Shown here: piece by piece, positions 37,406 to 47,690 of the stretch | How positions within the stretch are numbered: position 1 is the first letter of the stretch | Layout of the letters: each line of letters opens with the position of its first letter | DNA from: Halomarinibacterium sp034670265 | GTDB lineage: Bacteria > Bacteroidota > Bacteroidia > Flavobacteriales > Flavobacteriaceae | Assembly (NCBI GenBank): GCA_034670265.1 | Contig: JAXMNU010000002.1 | Location: 524,206 to 588,205 of the forward strand | Direction: 5' to 3' | DNA: 64,000 nucleotides | Notes under the pieces: model-generated | Database searches by the model: none | What the model was told of the DNA's origin: nothing | The model's input: the letters and a program-made list of their open reading frames with translations, nothing else | Translations under genes and position numbers: made by a program

Positions 37406-40400
37406 ATGAAAAAATTCTACATTTTACTCTTTAGCTTTGTACTGGCTGTTTTGATGTATTCAACCTCACAAGCCCAAGGAACAGAGACTTTTGAAGCACC
37501 GCTTCCCATCAACTCAACTAGTTGGGTAAATGCTGGACTTACTTTTACTTCAAGTTCTACAAATTTTGATACTGATGAGTTTGTTGGCGCAGGAGCAGGA
37601 GGGTCCGATCGTTATATCGATAATATAGATGCTCCCGCATTAAACAGTACTTACTCTATTAATTTAACTGCTGGTGCAAGTTTATTTACCATGCAGTCTA
37701 TGGAAATCTATGTTTCTTCAGACCCAGGAGGCGCTAATCCAACTGATGATGGCACTATGACTTTTGTAGGTAAAGATGGTGGCACTACTGTGTATACTGC
37801 AACAAAAACTACAGGATTCCCTACTACTTTTGGTGCTACAAATGGATTTTTCTTGTTAGACTTTACAGCACTCCCTGGATTTGGAGATGCAAGTGGTCTT
37901 AATATTGATGAAATTGAAATAACCATTAATGGTGCTTTTCAATATTTTGCCGTAGACAATTTTGAGTTTGATAATGAAGTACTTGAAGCAGACCCCCCAG
38001 AAGTGCAAAGTATTGTCGTTGTGGGAACACCACCTAGCACTTCTCCATCAGTAGATTTTTTAGTGACTTTTAATGAAAATGCAAATAACGTTTCAACAGA
38101 CGATTTTTCTCTTGATGCTGTAGGAACTTTTGGTACCATTGCTTCAGTTTCTTCTGCTACAGGTACGGCCATAACGGTAACTGTTAATGGAATTTCTGGA
38201 GAAGGAACAATAAGTATCGATCTCAACGCAGGAACCAATATTGCAGATGATTTAGGCAACACCCCTCCTCCAGCTTTTACTGCTGGGGCAACACATGCAG
38301 TTTCCCGTTGTTTTCAAGAGACATTTGAATCATTTTTACCCGGCGATTTCATGTTTTCTACTAATGGTGTCGCATATGAAACAGGAACCGCAAATTTTAG
38401 TGTAGAGAATTTTGTTGGTGGCGGCGCTGGAGGTTCAGATCAATTTTTAGGAAATCTTACAGACCAAGGCACAGGTAAAATTTACTCCATTACTACAACT
38501 GGACCAGAACTATTTACTGTGGAGGCTTTAGATGTCTACCTTTCTTCTGAAGTAAATGGTGCAAACCCAACTGATGATGGTGATATTACATTGGAAGGTA
38601 GGCTTAGCGGAAGCACCTTATATACCATTCAAAAAACAACAGGTTTTCCAACAGATTTTAGTGTAAATAACGGTTTTTATGTAGTTGATTTTGCTACCGA
38701 AGGTACTTCAGACTATAGTTTGACAAATATTGATGAGTTACGAATTACCATTGGTGGTGCATTCATTTATATTGCATTAGACAATTTTGAACATTGTGAA
38801 GAAGTTACCGCTGCAGCTCCTCCTATTGTTCAATCCATAAAATTAATTGGTAATCCGCCTGCAAATTCAGCTTCGGTAGATTTTGAAGTAATATTTAATG
38901 AAAATGCAGTTAACGTGACAGCAGATGATTTTAGCCTAGACTTATTAGGTACCGCTACTGGAACTATAAATGCGGTTACTGGATCTGGAAACACTTACAA
39001 TATAGATGTTAATGGTATTTCTGGAGAAGGAAGCCTTCGTGTAGATTTAAATGGTGGAACCGATATTGAAGATGAAAGTGGAAATACACCACCCGATCCA
39101 TTTATTGATGGAGAAAGATTTATAGTATCTATTTGTGATGTTGAAACATTTGAAGGGTTAGCAGATGGCACCTTCTCATGGACAACTAATACAGTTCCAT
39201 GGGCTTCTCAAGGAGCAGCATTTAGTGTTGACGAATTTATTGGTGCCGGTGCTGGAGGATCTGATAGATATATGGATAATGTTACTAGTCAAGGAACAGG
39301 AGATATTAATACCATTGCAATTACAGATACTCAAATGGTTAAAATGGGAAGTATGGAAGTATATGTTTCTTCTGTATTAAATGGTGATACTCCCACAGAT
39401 GATGGAACCTTAACCGTAAGAGGAAAACTCGATGGGACAACGCTTTATACCGTTACAAAATCTACGGGTTTCCCAACCATTTTTGGAAGTACACAAGGAT
39501 TTTATTTATGGGATTTTGCCACAGAAGGTGGTACTGATTGGTCCACAACCGATGTAGATGAAATTGAGTTAGAATTAGGAGGAGCTTTTCAGTATTTAGC
39601 AGTAGATAACTTTAAATTCTGTATGGATCCACCAGATGAAACAGAAGTAGCTTTAGTAGCTGGAACCTTAACTATAACAGATATTAATGGAGGTGTTTCC
39701 GATGACGATATTAATCTGTCTATTGTAGGGCCAAATCTTAGAATTACAAATACAGTAGATCGTTTTCAAGTAAGTGGTGCTGGTGTGGTAGAAGTCGATG
39801 ATAACACAGTAGATGTATTATTGGCTAATATAACAGGAGACATACTTATTGATGGAGTTAGTGGTAATGATTTAGTAACTCTTGATGCAATTTTAAACCT
39901 ATCTGGTGGTTTTACTGCTGAAAACATAGCAACCTTTGTTCAAAATCAATCTATTACTACAGGCGGTCTTGTTTTTCTAGATGTTAATGGACCTGCCAAT
40001 CTCAATTTAGGAACAATAAATTCGGGAGGTGGCTTAACTGTTTCAGCACAAGGAAATATAACTGATGACCCAGCAGGCATACTCTCTATTTCTGGAGCAA
40101 CTAATTTATTCTCGACACTAGACTTAAATATAAATAATGTAAACGTACATAGCTTAGGTGGAACTGTTGCTGTGGATGCAGAAGATATAATTTTACGTGC
40201 TAATAGTTCGGGTTCTCCAATGGACATAGTAGCACTAACCGCTCAAGGTGGAGGTGCTAGCTCTGAAGTTATCGGTGATGGGGATATTATAGTAACTTCA
40301 GACGCTGATGGATTATTATTAAACGGCTTTATTACTGCTGCCTCACCGGATGGAGATTTGACTTTAAATTCTGGTGGTACAGGAGGTATTTTACAAACTG

Positions 40401-43400
40401 CAAATACTATTACAGCAGACCAATTTGTAGTGACACCTGGTGGACAAACAGCAACAATGACGCTTGCCGGAAATGATGTTAATATTTTTCGTGCCGCAAA
40501 TGGAGATACTTCATTTACTGATGTAGATGATGTTATTTTATTTGGGGTAATGAATGTTAACTCGTTAACTGTAACTGGTACAGATATAGAATTTGCAAAC
40601 AATGCTGATATAACTTTAAATGGAACAGGATCAAATACATTTACAGGTAATATTACTGGTGTATCTGGAGCCATCATTAATCAAAATAATGGTGATGTAT
40701 CCTTTGTAGGAGGTACTGTCGATCTTTCAAATATTCAATATAATGGAGCTGCTGGCACCACTACAAATATTGATGGCACGCTTGCAACTGCTGGAAGTCA
40801 ACTTACCTTTAATAATCTTATGGTAAATAGTGGCGATTATCAAACCAATGGGGTAACAACTACTGTAAATGGCGTGGCTATGTTTGGTGCAACTGCCAAT
40901 CTTATTGGCACAGGTTCTATTGATGGCGAAGTGGTTATTGATAATGGAGGAGAGCTTGCTGCAGGTAACAGCCCAGGTTGTCTTTCTACAGGTAATTTAT
41001 CACTACTTGGGGGTTCTACAGCTACCTTTGAAGTACAAGGAGTAACACCCTGTACGTTACATGATCAAATACAAGTTACTGGAACAGTAACCATAGACCC
41101 TGCTGCTAATATTGTATTTTCAGTGGGATATGCAAATGCTCCAGCCGATGAAATTATACTCATTCTTAACGATGGAACCGATCCAATTTCAGGAACATTT
41201 AATGGGTATCCTGAAGGTACCGCAGTTAACTTTGGAGCTTTTTCAGGATTTATAACGTATGCAGGAGGTGATGGAAATGATGTATCTATAGCGGCAGATA
41301 CGACACCTCCAGTAATTACTTGCCCTGCTGATATCACTGTTGATAACGATCCGGGAGTTTGTGACGCAGTAGTAACCTATACGGTAACTGCAACGGATAA
41401 TAATCCAGGTGTGACAGTCGTAAGTACGCCTCCTTCTGGAAGTACCTTCCCTGTAGGAACTACTACAGTAAATGCTACAGCAACTGATGCTGCAGGTAAT
41501 ACTGCGTCTTGTTCGTTTACTATTACAGTAAATGATACTGAAGACCCTGTTATTACTTGCCCTGCCAATATTACCGTGTCCAATGATCCAGGCGCCTGTG
41601 GTGCCGTAGTTAGCTATACAGCTCCAACAGCAACCGATAATTGTACCGGTGCAACAGGACCTACTATGTCATTATTACCAGGTTCGGCTTATACTCTTTC
41701 TGCCCTTTCAGGAAATTGGGGTTGGGGTGTGAGTAACTGGAATTCTGGAACACCTATTAATAATGCTACTGAATTAGCAGCCGTAGAAACTATTTTAAGC
41801 AATGGGTATGTTTTTATCCCTAGTTCTTCACCCACCCCCCCTTATAATGGAATTTACTCTTGGCCTGCACCTAGTAGCCAAATGGAATTTACTTCGAATA
41901 GTGGAATCATTACATTTGATGCCTTTAGTTTTATGTCCACTAGAAGTTATAGTACATCAACCACTATTACTGTGGAATATAGAACGGGAGGGGGTGCTTG
42001 GAATACAGCCGCATCTGTTACCGCCGGATCCTTAGGGATTTCTACGGGAACTGTAAATACCTATACCATTCCTTTTACAGAGGTAACAGCAGACCAATTT
42101 AGAGTTACCACAAGTCCAGATCAAATCTCTTTTCACGAAGTATGGATTAATGGTTCTGTAGCTACAGCTGCTACTATTACCCAAACAGACACGACTGGGT
42201 TAACTTCAGGGGATGAATTTCCTGTAGGAACAACTACCCTTGAGTATACCGCAACAGACGCTTCTGGAAATACGGATGTATGTACGTTTACTGTCACTGT
42301 TAACGACGACGAAGACCCAGTGGTAACCTGCCCAGCAGATATAACCGTTAGTAATGACCCTGGTCAATGTGATGCTGTAGTGACTTTTACACCTACTGCT
42401 ACCGATAATTGCCCTGGCGTAACGGTATCAAGTGTACCAGCGTCAGGAAGTGTATTCCCAGTGGGAACTACAACTGTTACCGTAACCGCAACAGACGCAT
42501 CAGGAAATACCGATGTATGTACTTTTGATGTCACTGTTAACGACGATGAAGACCCAGTTGTAACCTGCCCAGCAGATATAACCGTTAGTAATGACCCTGG
42601 TCAATGTGATGCCGTGGTGACTTTTACACCTACTGCTACCGATAATTGCCCTGGCGTAACGGTATCAAGTGTACCAGCTTCAGGAAGTGCATTCCCAGTG
42701 GGAACTACAACTGTTACCGTAACCGCAACAGACGCTTCAGGAAATACGGATGTATGTACTTTTGATGTCACTGTTAACGACGACGAAGATCCGGTAATTA
42801 CATGTCCGGCCGATATTACAGTAGATAACGATCCGGGTGTATGTGGGGCGGTTGTTAATTATACAGTAACGGCGACGGATAATTGTGACTCAACTACTAG
42901 CAATGTAAGTTCTTTGAACCCACTTAAAGACAATACGATCTTCCAGGAAATCCCAACCAATAGTAACGGAGCCGGACAATTAATGTATGTCGGGCAAAAT
43001 GGCGTTGGTTCGAACAATCGGGGATTGTTGACCTTTGACATCGCCGGAAGTATACCAGGAGGATCTACAATAACTGCGGTGAGTCTCACCATGACAGCAG
43101 ATCATCCTACTGCAAACAATGGAGCACATGTTTTCAATCTTCACAGATTACTGGAAGATTGGGGCGAAGGGGCATCCGACAATGGCGTGGCACCAGGTTC
43201 TCCTGGTGGTGGCTTTGGAATTGCGGCGATCGCACCGGATGCTACCTGGAATGATGCCATATTGGGCACCCCTTGGGCAGCCGGTGCTGGCGGGAACTTT
43301 ATCCCTGCCTCAAGCGCAGGCCAGACAGTTGATTTGAACGGACCTTATGTCTGGACCTCGGCTACGCTCGTTTCGGATGTTCAGGATATGTTGGACAACC

Positions 43401-45649
43401 CAGGAACAAATTTCGGCTGGGCTATCGTTGGAAATGAAACTGGCGCCGGAACTACCAAAAGATTTGGTACGCGTGAATCCAGTATTCCACCGGTGTTAGA
43501 GATAACATATAGTTCAGGAGGTGGTACATTAATATTGACCCAAACTGCGGGTCTGCCAAGTGGAAGTGTATTCCCAGTAGGAACAACCACCAATACATTT
43601 GTAGCGACCGATGCCGCTGGAAATACTTCAACGTGTAGCTTTGATGTTACAGTGATTGATAACGAGCCTCCGGTTGCCAATTGTGTCGCTCCATTTACTA
43701 TCCAATTAGATGCTAATGGAGATGCGAGTATTACTCCTGCAGATATAAATAATGGAAGTACAGATAATTGTGGAATAGCCTCATTGGCAGTTTCACCAAG
43801 TACCTTTACGTGTGCTGATGTTGGACCAAACACAGTAACATTAACAGTTACCGATGTAAATGGAAATTCAAGTACTTGTACTACAGTTGTAACGGTTGAA
43901 GATAATGTTGCGCCAGTGGCAGTTTGTATGGATATCACTATCGACTTAGATGCCGATGGAAATGCAACTATTACCCCCGCTGATGTTGATGGTGGTAGTA
44001 CCGATGCTTGTGGAATTGCTTCACTTTCAATTGATATAGATACTTTTGATTGTAGTAATGTAGGACCCAATAATGTGGTACTAACCGTAACAGATGTGAA
44101 CGGAAACAGTTCTCAATGTACTGCCATTGTTACTGTGCAAGATGTTACTCCTCCAGTAATGGCTTGTCCAGCAGATATAGTCACTGTAGCCGAACCAGAT
44201 ATTTGTGGAATAATTTTAACGTATGCAGATCCATTAGCCTTGGATGCCTGTGGTATTGATACTGTGGTATTAACCAGTGGCCTACCAAGTGGAAGTCTCT
44301 TCCCAGTAGGTGTTAGTACCGTTGTATGGACTGCAACAGACGTAAACGGAAATAGCTCAACCTGTAGCTTCACCGTAACGGTAACAGATGAAACACCTCC
44401 TGTGGCAGTGTGTCAAGACATCACAATACCCTTAGACGCAACTGGAAATGCTACTATAACAGTAGCTGATGTAGACGGAGGAAGTTTGGATAATTGTGCC
44501 ATAGATACTATGACCATTGATATTAACACCTTTGATTGTAGTGATGTTGGACCAAACGATGTTACACTAACAGTAACAGATATTTATGGCAACGTAAGTA
44601 GCTGTATTGCCGTTGTAACTGTAGAAGACGTCACTGCTCCAGTAGCTGTATGTCAAAATATCACCGTTCAATTGGATGCAACAGGAACTGTAACAATTAA
44701 TCCAGCCGATTTAGATGGAGGAAGTACAGATGTCTGCGGAATTGATACCGCGGCCTATTCAGTAGATATTGATACGTTTGATTGTTCTAACGTGGGTGAT
44801 AATCCAGTTGTATTAACTGTGACCGATGTCAATGGAAATACTTCAACGTGTACAGCAATTGTAACTGTGGAGGATATTACTGAACCAGATTTAGTTTGTC
44901 AGGATATTACTGTAGAACTTGATGCTAATGGAGAAGCTTCTATCATTGCAGATGATGTAATCGCAAGTAATACAGATGCTTGTGGCTTATTTGAAACAAG
45001 CATTGATATTAGTGAGTTTAACTGTGACGACATTGGAGCGCCAGTGATTGTTACCGTATTCTCTGAAGATGTAAATGGTAACATATCAACTTGTACTGCA
45101 GAAGTAACCGTAGTAGATCTATTAGCACCCGTGGTAACTTGTCCTGCAGATCAAACGGTAGATCCGGGAGGAGCAAACGATCAATACGAAGTGCCAGATT
45201 ATCTATTAACTGGAGAAGCTACAGCTGTTGATAACTGTACAGACCCATTAGTGATAACCACACAAGATCCTGCACCAGGAACATTACTATCCGAAGGAAC
45301 GTACACAGTAACTATTACTGCGGAAGACGAATCTGGAAACATAGGAACGTGTACTTTCGAATTAATTGTTGACAGTACGCTTGGTGCTAACGATACTAAG
45401 TTCGATATTTCAACGATTGTTATGTATCCAAACCCTGCTCAGGCTATAGTAAACATAAGTAACCCACAAGCAATTCCATTAGAGAATGCTACCATCTATG
45501 ATGTAACGGGTCGCTTAGTAAAAACGTTCGACTTGAGAAATATGGGTACGGAGAAAGCACTGGATATTGCGACCTTAGCTTCGGCTACCTATGTTGTGGT
45601 AATCCAAAGTGAAAATGGAACATTAACCAAACAGCTTATTAAAGAATAA
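37406..45649 (+). CDS. giant T9SS type A adhesin with HYR repeats (2747 aa)
   Basis: A secreted fibre-like protein of 2747 residues. The signal is MKKFYILLFSFVLAVLMYST. Three copies of a ~165-residue module open it (ETFEAPLPINSTSW, ETFESFLPGDFMF, ETFEGLADGTFSW, each with GAGAGGSD-like turns), joined by Ig-like segments (SIVVVGTPPSTSPSVDF). Residues ~750-1290 are a repetitive beta-helix-like part. HYR repeats (TCPADITVxNDPGxC, FPVGTTTVxxTATD) then fill most of ~1300-2650. A foreign-looking DNRLRE-type domain sits at ~1830-2040. The end (MYPNPAQAIVNISN...KQLIKE) is a T9SS type A signal. Adhesion is the likely role. It is much longer than most HYR proteins. Its C-terminal part resembles that of the 1503-aa protein at 28100. 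Confidence 0.85.
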   Translation: MKKFYILLFSFVLAVLMYSTSQAQGTETFEAPLPINSTSWVNAGLTFTSSSTNFDTDEFVGAGAGGSDRYIDNIDAPALNSTYSINLTAGASLFTMQSMEIYVSSDPGGANPTDDGTMTFVGKDGGTTVYTATKTTGFPTTFGATNGFFLLDFTALPGFGDASGLNIDEIEITINGAFQYFAVDNFEFDNEVLEADPPEVQSIVVVGTPPSTSPSVDFLVTFNENANNVSTDDFSLDAVGTFGTIASVSSATGTAITVTVNGISGEGTISIDLNAGTNIADDLGNTPPPAFTAGATHAVSRCFQETFESFLPGDFMFSTNGVAYETGTANFSVENFVGGGAGGSDQFLGNLTDQGTGKIYSITTTGPELFTVEALDVYLSSEVNGANPTDDGDITLEGRLSGSTLYTIQKTTGFPTDFSVNNGFYVVDFATEGTSDYSLTNIDELRITIGGAFIYIALDNFEHCEEVTAAAPPIVQSIKLIGNPPANSASVDFEVIFNENAVNVTADDFSLDLLGTATGTINAVTGSGNTYNIDVNGISGEGSLRVDLNGGTDIEDESGNTPPDPFIDGERFIVSICDVETFEGLADGTFSWTTNTVPWASQGAAFSVDEFIGAGAGGSDRYMDNVTSQGTGDINTIAITDTQMVKMGSMEVYVSSVLNGDTPTDDGTLTVRGKLDGTTLYTVTKSTGFPTIFGSTQGFYLWDFATEGGTDWSTTDVDEIELELGGAFQYLAVDNFKFCMDPPDETEVALVAGTLTITDINGGVSDDDINLSIVGPNLRITNTVDRFQVSGAGVVEVDDNTVDVLLANITGDILIDGVSGNDLVTLDAILNLSGGFTAENIATFVQNQSITTGGLVFLDVNGPANLNLGTINSGGGLTVSAQGNITDDPAGILSISGATNLFSTLDLNINNVNVHSLGGTVAVDAEDIILRANSSGSPMDIVALTAQGGGASSEVIGDGDIIVTSDADGLLLNGFITAASPDGDLTLNSGGTGGILQTANTITADQFVVTPGGQTATMTLAGNDVNIFRAANGDTSFTDVDDVILFGVMNVNSLTVTGTDIEFANNADITLNGTGSNTFTGNITGVSGAIINQNNGDVSFVGGTVDLSNIQYNGAAGTTTNIDGTLATAGSQLTFNNLMVNSGDYQTNGVTTTVNGVAMFGATANLIGTGSIDGEVVIDNGGELAAGNSPGCLSTGNLSLLGGSTATFEVQGVTPCTLHDQIQVTGTVTIDPAANIVFSVGYANAPADEIILILNDGTDPISGTFNGYPEGTAVNFGAFSGFITYAGGDGNDVSIAADTTPPVITCPADITVDNDPGVCDAVVTYTVTATDNNPGVTVVSTPPSGSTFPVGTTTVNATATDAAGNTASCSFTITVNDTEDPVITCPANITVSNDPGACGAVVSYTAPTATDNCTGATGPTMSLLPGSAYTLSALSGNWGWGVSNWNSGTPINNATELAAVETILSNGYVFIPSSSPTPPYNGIYSWPAPSSQMEFTSNSGIITFDAFSFMSTRSYSTSTTITVEYRTGGGAWNTAASVTAGSLGISTGTVNTYTIPFTEVTADQFRVTTSPDQISFHEVWINGSVATAATITQTDTTGLTSGDEFPVGTTTLEYTATDASGNTDVCTFTVTVNDDEDPVVTCPADITVSNDPGQCDAVVTFTPTATDNCPGVTVSSVPASGSVFPVGTTTVTVTATDASGNTDVCTFDVTVNDDEDPVVTCPADITVSNDPGQCDAVVTFTPTATDNCPGVTVSSVPASGSAFPVGTTTVTVTATDASGNTDVCTFDVTVNDDEDPVITCPADITVDNDPGVCGAVVNYTVTATDNCDSTTSNVSSLNPLKDNTIFQEIPTNSNGAGQLMYVGQNGVGSNNRGLLTFDIAGSIPGGSTITAVSLTMTADHPTANNGAHVFNLHRLLEDWGEGASDNGVAPGSPGGGFGIAAIAPDATWNDAILGTPWAAGAGGNFIPASSAGQTVDLNGPYVWTSATLVSDVQDMLDNPGTNFGWAIVGNETGAGTTKRFGTRESSIPPVLEITYSSGGGTLILTQTAGLPSGSVFPVGTTTNTFVATDAAGNTSTCSFDVTVIDNEPPVANCVAPFTIQLDANGDASITPADINNGSTDNCGIASLAVSPSTFTCADVGPNTVTLTVTDVNGNSSTCTTVVTVEDNVAPVAVCMDITIDLDADGNATITPADVDGGSTDACGIASLSIDIDTFDCSNVGPNNVVLTVTDVNGNSSQCTAIVTVQDVTPPVMACPADIVTVAEPDICGIILTYADPLALDACGIDTVVLTSGLPSGSLFPVGVSTVVWTATDVNGNSSTCSFTVTVTDETPPVAVCQDITIPLDATGNATITVADVDGGSLDNCAIDTMTIDINTFDCSDVGPNDVTLTVTDIYGNVSSCIAVVTVEDVTAPVAVCQNITVQLDATGTVTINPADLDGGSTDVCGIDTAAYSVDIDTFDCSNVGDNPVVLTVTDVNGNTSTCTAIVTVEDITEPDLVCQDITVELDANGEASIIADDVIASNTDACGLFETSIDISEFNCDDIGAPVIVTVFSEDVNGNISTCTAEVTVVDLLAPVVTCPADQTVDPGGANDQYEVPDYLLTGEATAVDNCTDPLVITTQDPAPGTLLSEGTYTVTITAEDESGNIGTCTFELIVDSTLGANDTKFDISTIVMYPNPAQAIVNISNPQAIPLENATIYDVTGRLVKTFDLRNMGTEKALDIATLASATYVVVIQSENGTLTKQLIKE
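42305..42778 (+). repeat. two near-identical 237-bp HYR-coding tandem repeats
   Basis: Copies start at 42305 and 42542 and code for 79 residues each (DDEDPVVTCPADITVSNDPG and so on). The next repeat at 42779 begins in the same way, then diverges. Nucleotide identity is high enough that recombination between copies could change the number. Confidence 0.8.
42895..43520 (+). other. DNRLRE-like domain with different base composition inside the giant adhesin
   Basis: This stretch codes for ~209 residues (DNTIFQEIPTNSNGAGQLMY to RESSIPPVLEITYSSGG) that interrupt a HYR repeat between NCDSTTSNVS and LILTQTAGLPSG. Features such as GLLTFDIAGSIP, ITAVSLTMTADHPT, WGEGASDNG and ATWNDAI are those of DNRLRE cell-wall domains. 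It is visibly richer in GGC, GCC, CTC and CCG codons than the AT-rich HYR codons on both sides. It looks like an inserted domain from another genome. Confidence 0.65.
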
Positions 45650-45673
45650 GCTCATAAACTAAATTATAAAAAG

Positions 45674-45703
45674 AAACCCCTTCAGTAATTGAAGGGGTTT
45701 TTT
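45674..45703 (+). terminator. rho-independent terminator of the giant adhesin
   Basis: AAACCCCTTC and GAAGGGGTTT pair over 10 bp with a 7-nt loop, then TTT. It lies 25 bp after the stop and before the convergent module gene at 45727. Confidence 0.9.
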
Positions 45704-45726
45704 GTACTTCTTATGTAGGCTAATAA

Positions 45727-46386
45727 TTAAAACCCTGTTGGTAAAGGAGCCACACCAGTGGGTGAATTTCCCATATCAACTGTAATATCATTGACAGCTT
45801 TTGTGATAAAGCCTTTACGGTAAATAATAATGTTTAACCACATATCTATTGAGGTGTTAATATAAGTACCTGAAGAATATTTTTGCCATTCTGAATTATT
45901 TACATAAGCCCTTAAAAACCATGTATTTGTTATAGGGTTTGCATACGCATAAATTTGGTATCCTTCTATATTATCATTAGATATTAAACTATGAGGCATA
46001 ATACTCCCCGTTCTACCTGCACCTGCAATTCCACAAGAATAACCTTGAACACTTACCAAATAATCTTCGGTTGATATCTTGGTGTCGTAGTCTAGTAGGC
46101 CAAAGGCAGATAAACTTTCAAATTTAAACTCTGCATAATTTATAGGGCCATACTTACTAATATCTATATCATAGCGATTAAGATTATTTGTTGCAGACCT
46201 AACTAGAAATTTTGAACCACGAATATTAGTGTTTTCGCCTGGGTTTTCTAGATATAGCGCATCGTCTAATTTAACATCTCCAACAACTTCTAAAGTAGAC
46301 GAAGGTGTTGTGGTATTTATACCCACTTGGGCATTAGTGGAGATAATAGATGCAAAAATTGCTGTAAAAATGTAAATTTTTTTCAT
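45727..46386 (-). CDS. secreted fibre-like protein A1 (copy 1 of the triad)
   Basis: A 219-residue exported protein. The signal is MKKIYIFTAIFASIISTNAQ. The mature start VGINTTTPSSTLEVVGDVKL is the 'VGIGTTxPxxxLxVxG' word that opens many Bacteroidota surface proteins and phage tail-fibre-like proteins. A domain of ~170 residues follows (YAEFKFESLSAFGLLDYDT, IEGYQIYAYANPITNTWFLR) and ends MGNSPTGVAPLPTGF. It is closely related to A2 at 47872. No enzyme motif or T9SS domain is present. It is the third gene of operon C1-B1-A1, 11 bp after B1. Confidence 0.75.
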   Translation of the reverse strand: MKKIYIFTAIFASIISTNAQVGINTTTPSSTLEVVGDVKLDDALYLENPGENTNIRGSKFLVRSATNNLNRYDIDISKYGPINYAEFKFESLSAFGLLDYDTKISTEDYLVSVQGYSCGIAGAGRTGSIMPHSLISNDNIEGYQIYAYANPITNTWFLRAYVNNSEWQKYSSGTYINTSIDMWLNIIIYRKGFITKAVNDITVDMGNSPTGVAPLPTGF

Positions 46387-46397
46387 GATAATATGTT

Positions 46398-47024
46398 TTA
46401 TTCAAGTATTGGAACCGATGATGCAACTCCTGTGTTTGACCCTCCTAAAGAGCTAACAATAGTAGGTAGGTCTTTAAAATATTTTTTATCATAAACTAAT
46501 AATGTAACATGATACGTAAGGGAATCTGTTGGGTCCAAATCAAGTTCTTTATTACTTATTTCTAAATGCCATGTCCCTCCACTTTTAAAGGTTCTAACAA
46601 CAAAATGACCAATTGAAAAATTGTCACCACCGGGCACTTTTTTTATGGCATCGCCTACTTGTCTAAAATTAGCTACACCAACCACATATTTTGTTTCGTC
46701 GTATTGTAAATCAACATCATCCAAATTATCTAGGTATACATTGTTAAAAGTGTAATTAATAATATTTACTGGAGCTACTTTAAGTGCATCCACATCAAGC
46801 GTTGCTATTTTTCCAATAGGGTTAGACGTAGTAAGTCGAGTTACTAATTGAAAATCTTCTTCGGTTGCAGAGACCGTTGACAAATTTTCTAGCTTAAAAT
46901 CGGTTTGTGTTAACATAGATCCTCCCACATGTAAATCGGCTTCAGGAGTTGTTATCCCAATACCTACTTGAGAAATAGCAAAGTTCCATGACACAAATAA
47001 TATAATAAGTATAATTTTTTTCAT
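46398..47024 (-). CDS. secreted fibre-like protein B1
   Basis: A 208-residue exported protein: MKKIILIILFVSWNFAISQ, then VGIGITTPEADLHVGGSML. It contains FVVRTFKSGGTWHLEI and YHVTLLVYDKKYFKDLP and ends LGGSNTGVASSVPILE. The C-terminus aligns with A and C proteins in the form G-x-x-x-x-G-x-A-x-x-P, so the three are distant paralogues. Its closest relative in the window is B2 at 48556. It follows C1 by 12 bp. Confidence 0.75.
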   Translation of the reverse strand: MKKIILIILFVSWNFAISQVGIGITTPEADLHVGGSMLTQTDFKLENLSTVSATEEDFQLVTRLTTSNPIGKIATLDVDALKVAPVNIINYTFNNVYLDNLDDVDLQYDETKYVVGVANFRQVGDAIKKVPGGDNFSIGHFVVRTFKSGGTWHLEISNKELDLDPTDSLTYHVTLLVYDKKYFKDLPTIVSSLGGSNTGVASSVPILE

Positions 47025-47036
47025 ACGAGTAATGTT

Positions 47037-47669
47037 TTAGTCTATAATTGGTGAAATTGCAGTTCCTACAGAAGTATTAAACATTGGAATAGGGATAGTA
47101 CCAAACTGCTTTGAAACATCTTTCGAAAATATTAAGGTACTAACAGTCCAAACTCCCATGGCATTGGGGTCTAGATTTGCAGCTTGCGGATAATCTGCCA
47201 CAATATGCCAAGTACCGTTTTGTACAAAGGCAGATGCAAACGGGATGCTCGAATTATTTTCAGCACCTGGGTTACTTGTTAAATCCAATTCTTGGTTAAA
47301 ACTAGCCGAAGTTACAATAATGGTATATTCGGTAGCATCGATAAGAGTATCGAAGTCCTTTACCCAGTCTAGGTTTGGGTCTTCAATAATATATTCCTGA
47401 ATGTATGCTAAAGCTGCACCTGTTGGATTACTAACATCTAAAGATTTGATAGCATTGTCTCCATCTTGTATTAAAAAGGTTGATGAATCCTCATCTTTAA
47501 GACCAGAATAACTTCCTATATCTATACTTCCAGAGATTTGTACTCCTCCTGCCACTTCTAAAGTAGTTCTTGGAGTTGTGGTATTTATTCCTACTTGTGA
47601 AGCCATTAATTGGCTTAAAGAGATTAGTAGAATAAATACCAAATTGCGGGGGCTTTTTTTGGTATTCAT
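47037..47669 (-). CDS. secreted fibre-like protein C1
   Basis: A 210-residue exported protein that begins at the ATG at 47669 (MNTKKSPRNLVFILLISLSQ). An in-frame TTG at 47693 adds 8 residues but lies in the -7 box, so it cannot be the start. The mature start is VGINTTTPRTTLEVAGGVQI, followed by ALAYIQEYIIEDPNLDWVK, NQELDLTSNPG and the C-terminus NTSVGTAISPIID. It is a counterpart of C2 at 49203. It is the first gene of its operon and carries the only promoter. Confidence 0.75.
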   Translation of the reverse strand: MNTKKSPRNLVFILLISLSQLMASQVGINTTTPRTTLEVAGGVQISGSIDIGSYSGLKDEDSSTFLIQDGDNAIKSLDVSNPTGAALAYIQEYIIEDPNLDWVKDFDTLIDATEYTIIVTSASFNQELDLTSNPGAENNSSIPFASAFVQNGTWHIVADYPQAANLDPNAMGVWTVSTLIFSKDVSKQFGTIPIPMFNTSVGTAISPIID

Positions 47670-47690
47670 AAGTGTATCATTTGGGTAATA

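Noticed and set aside
37700..45100. Many antisense ORFs of 60-230 codons in the giant adhesin and its relatives
   Set aside because: They are shadow frames from Thr/Asp/Val-rich repetitive coding sequence, with no start context or recognisable protein features.
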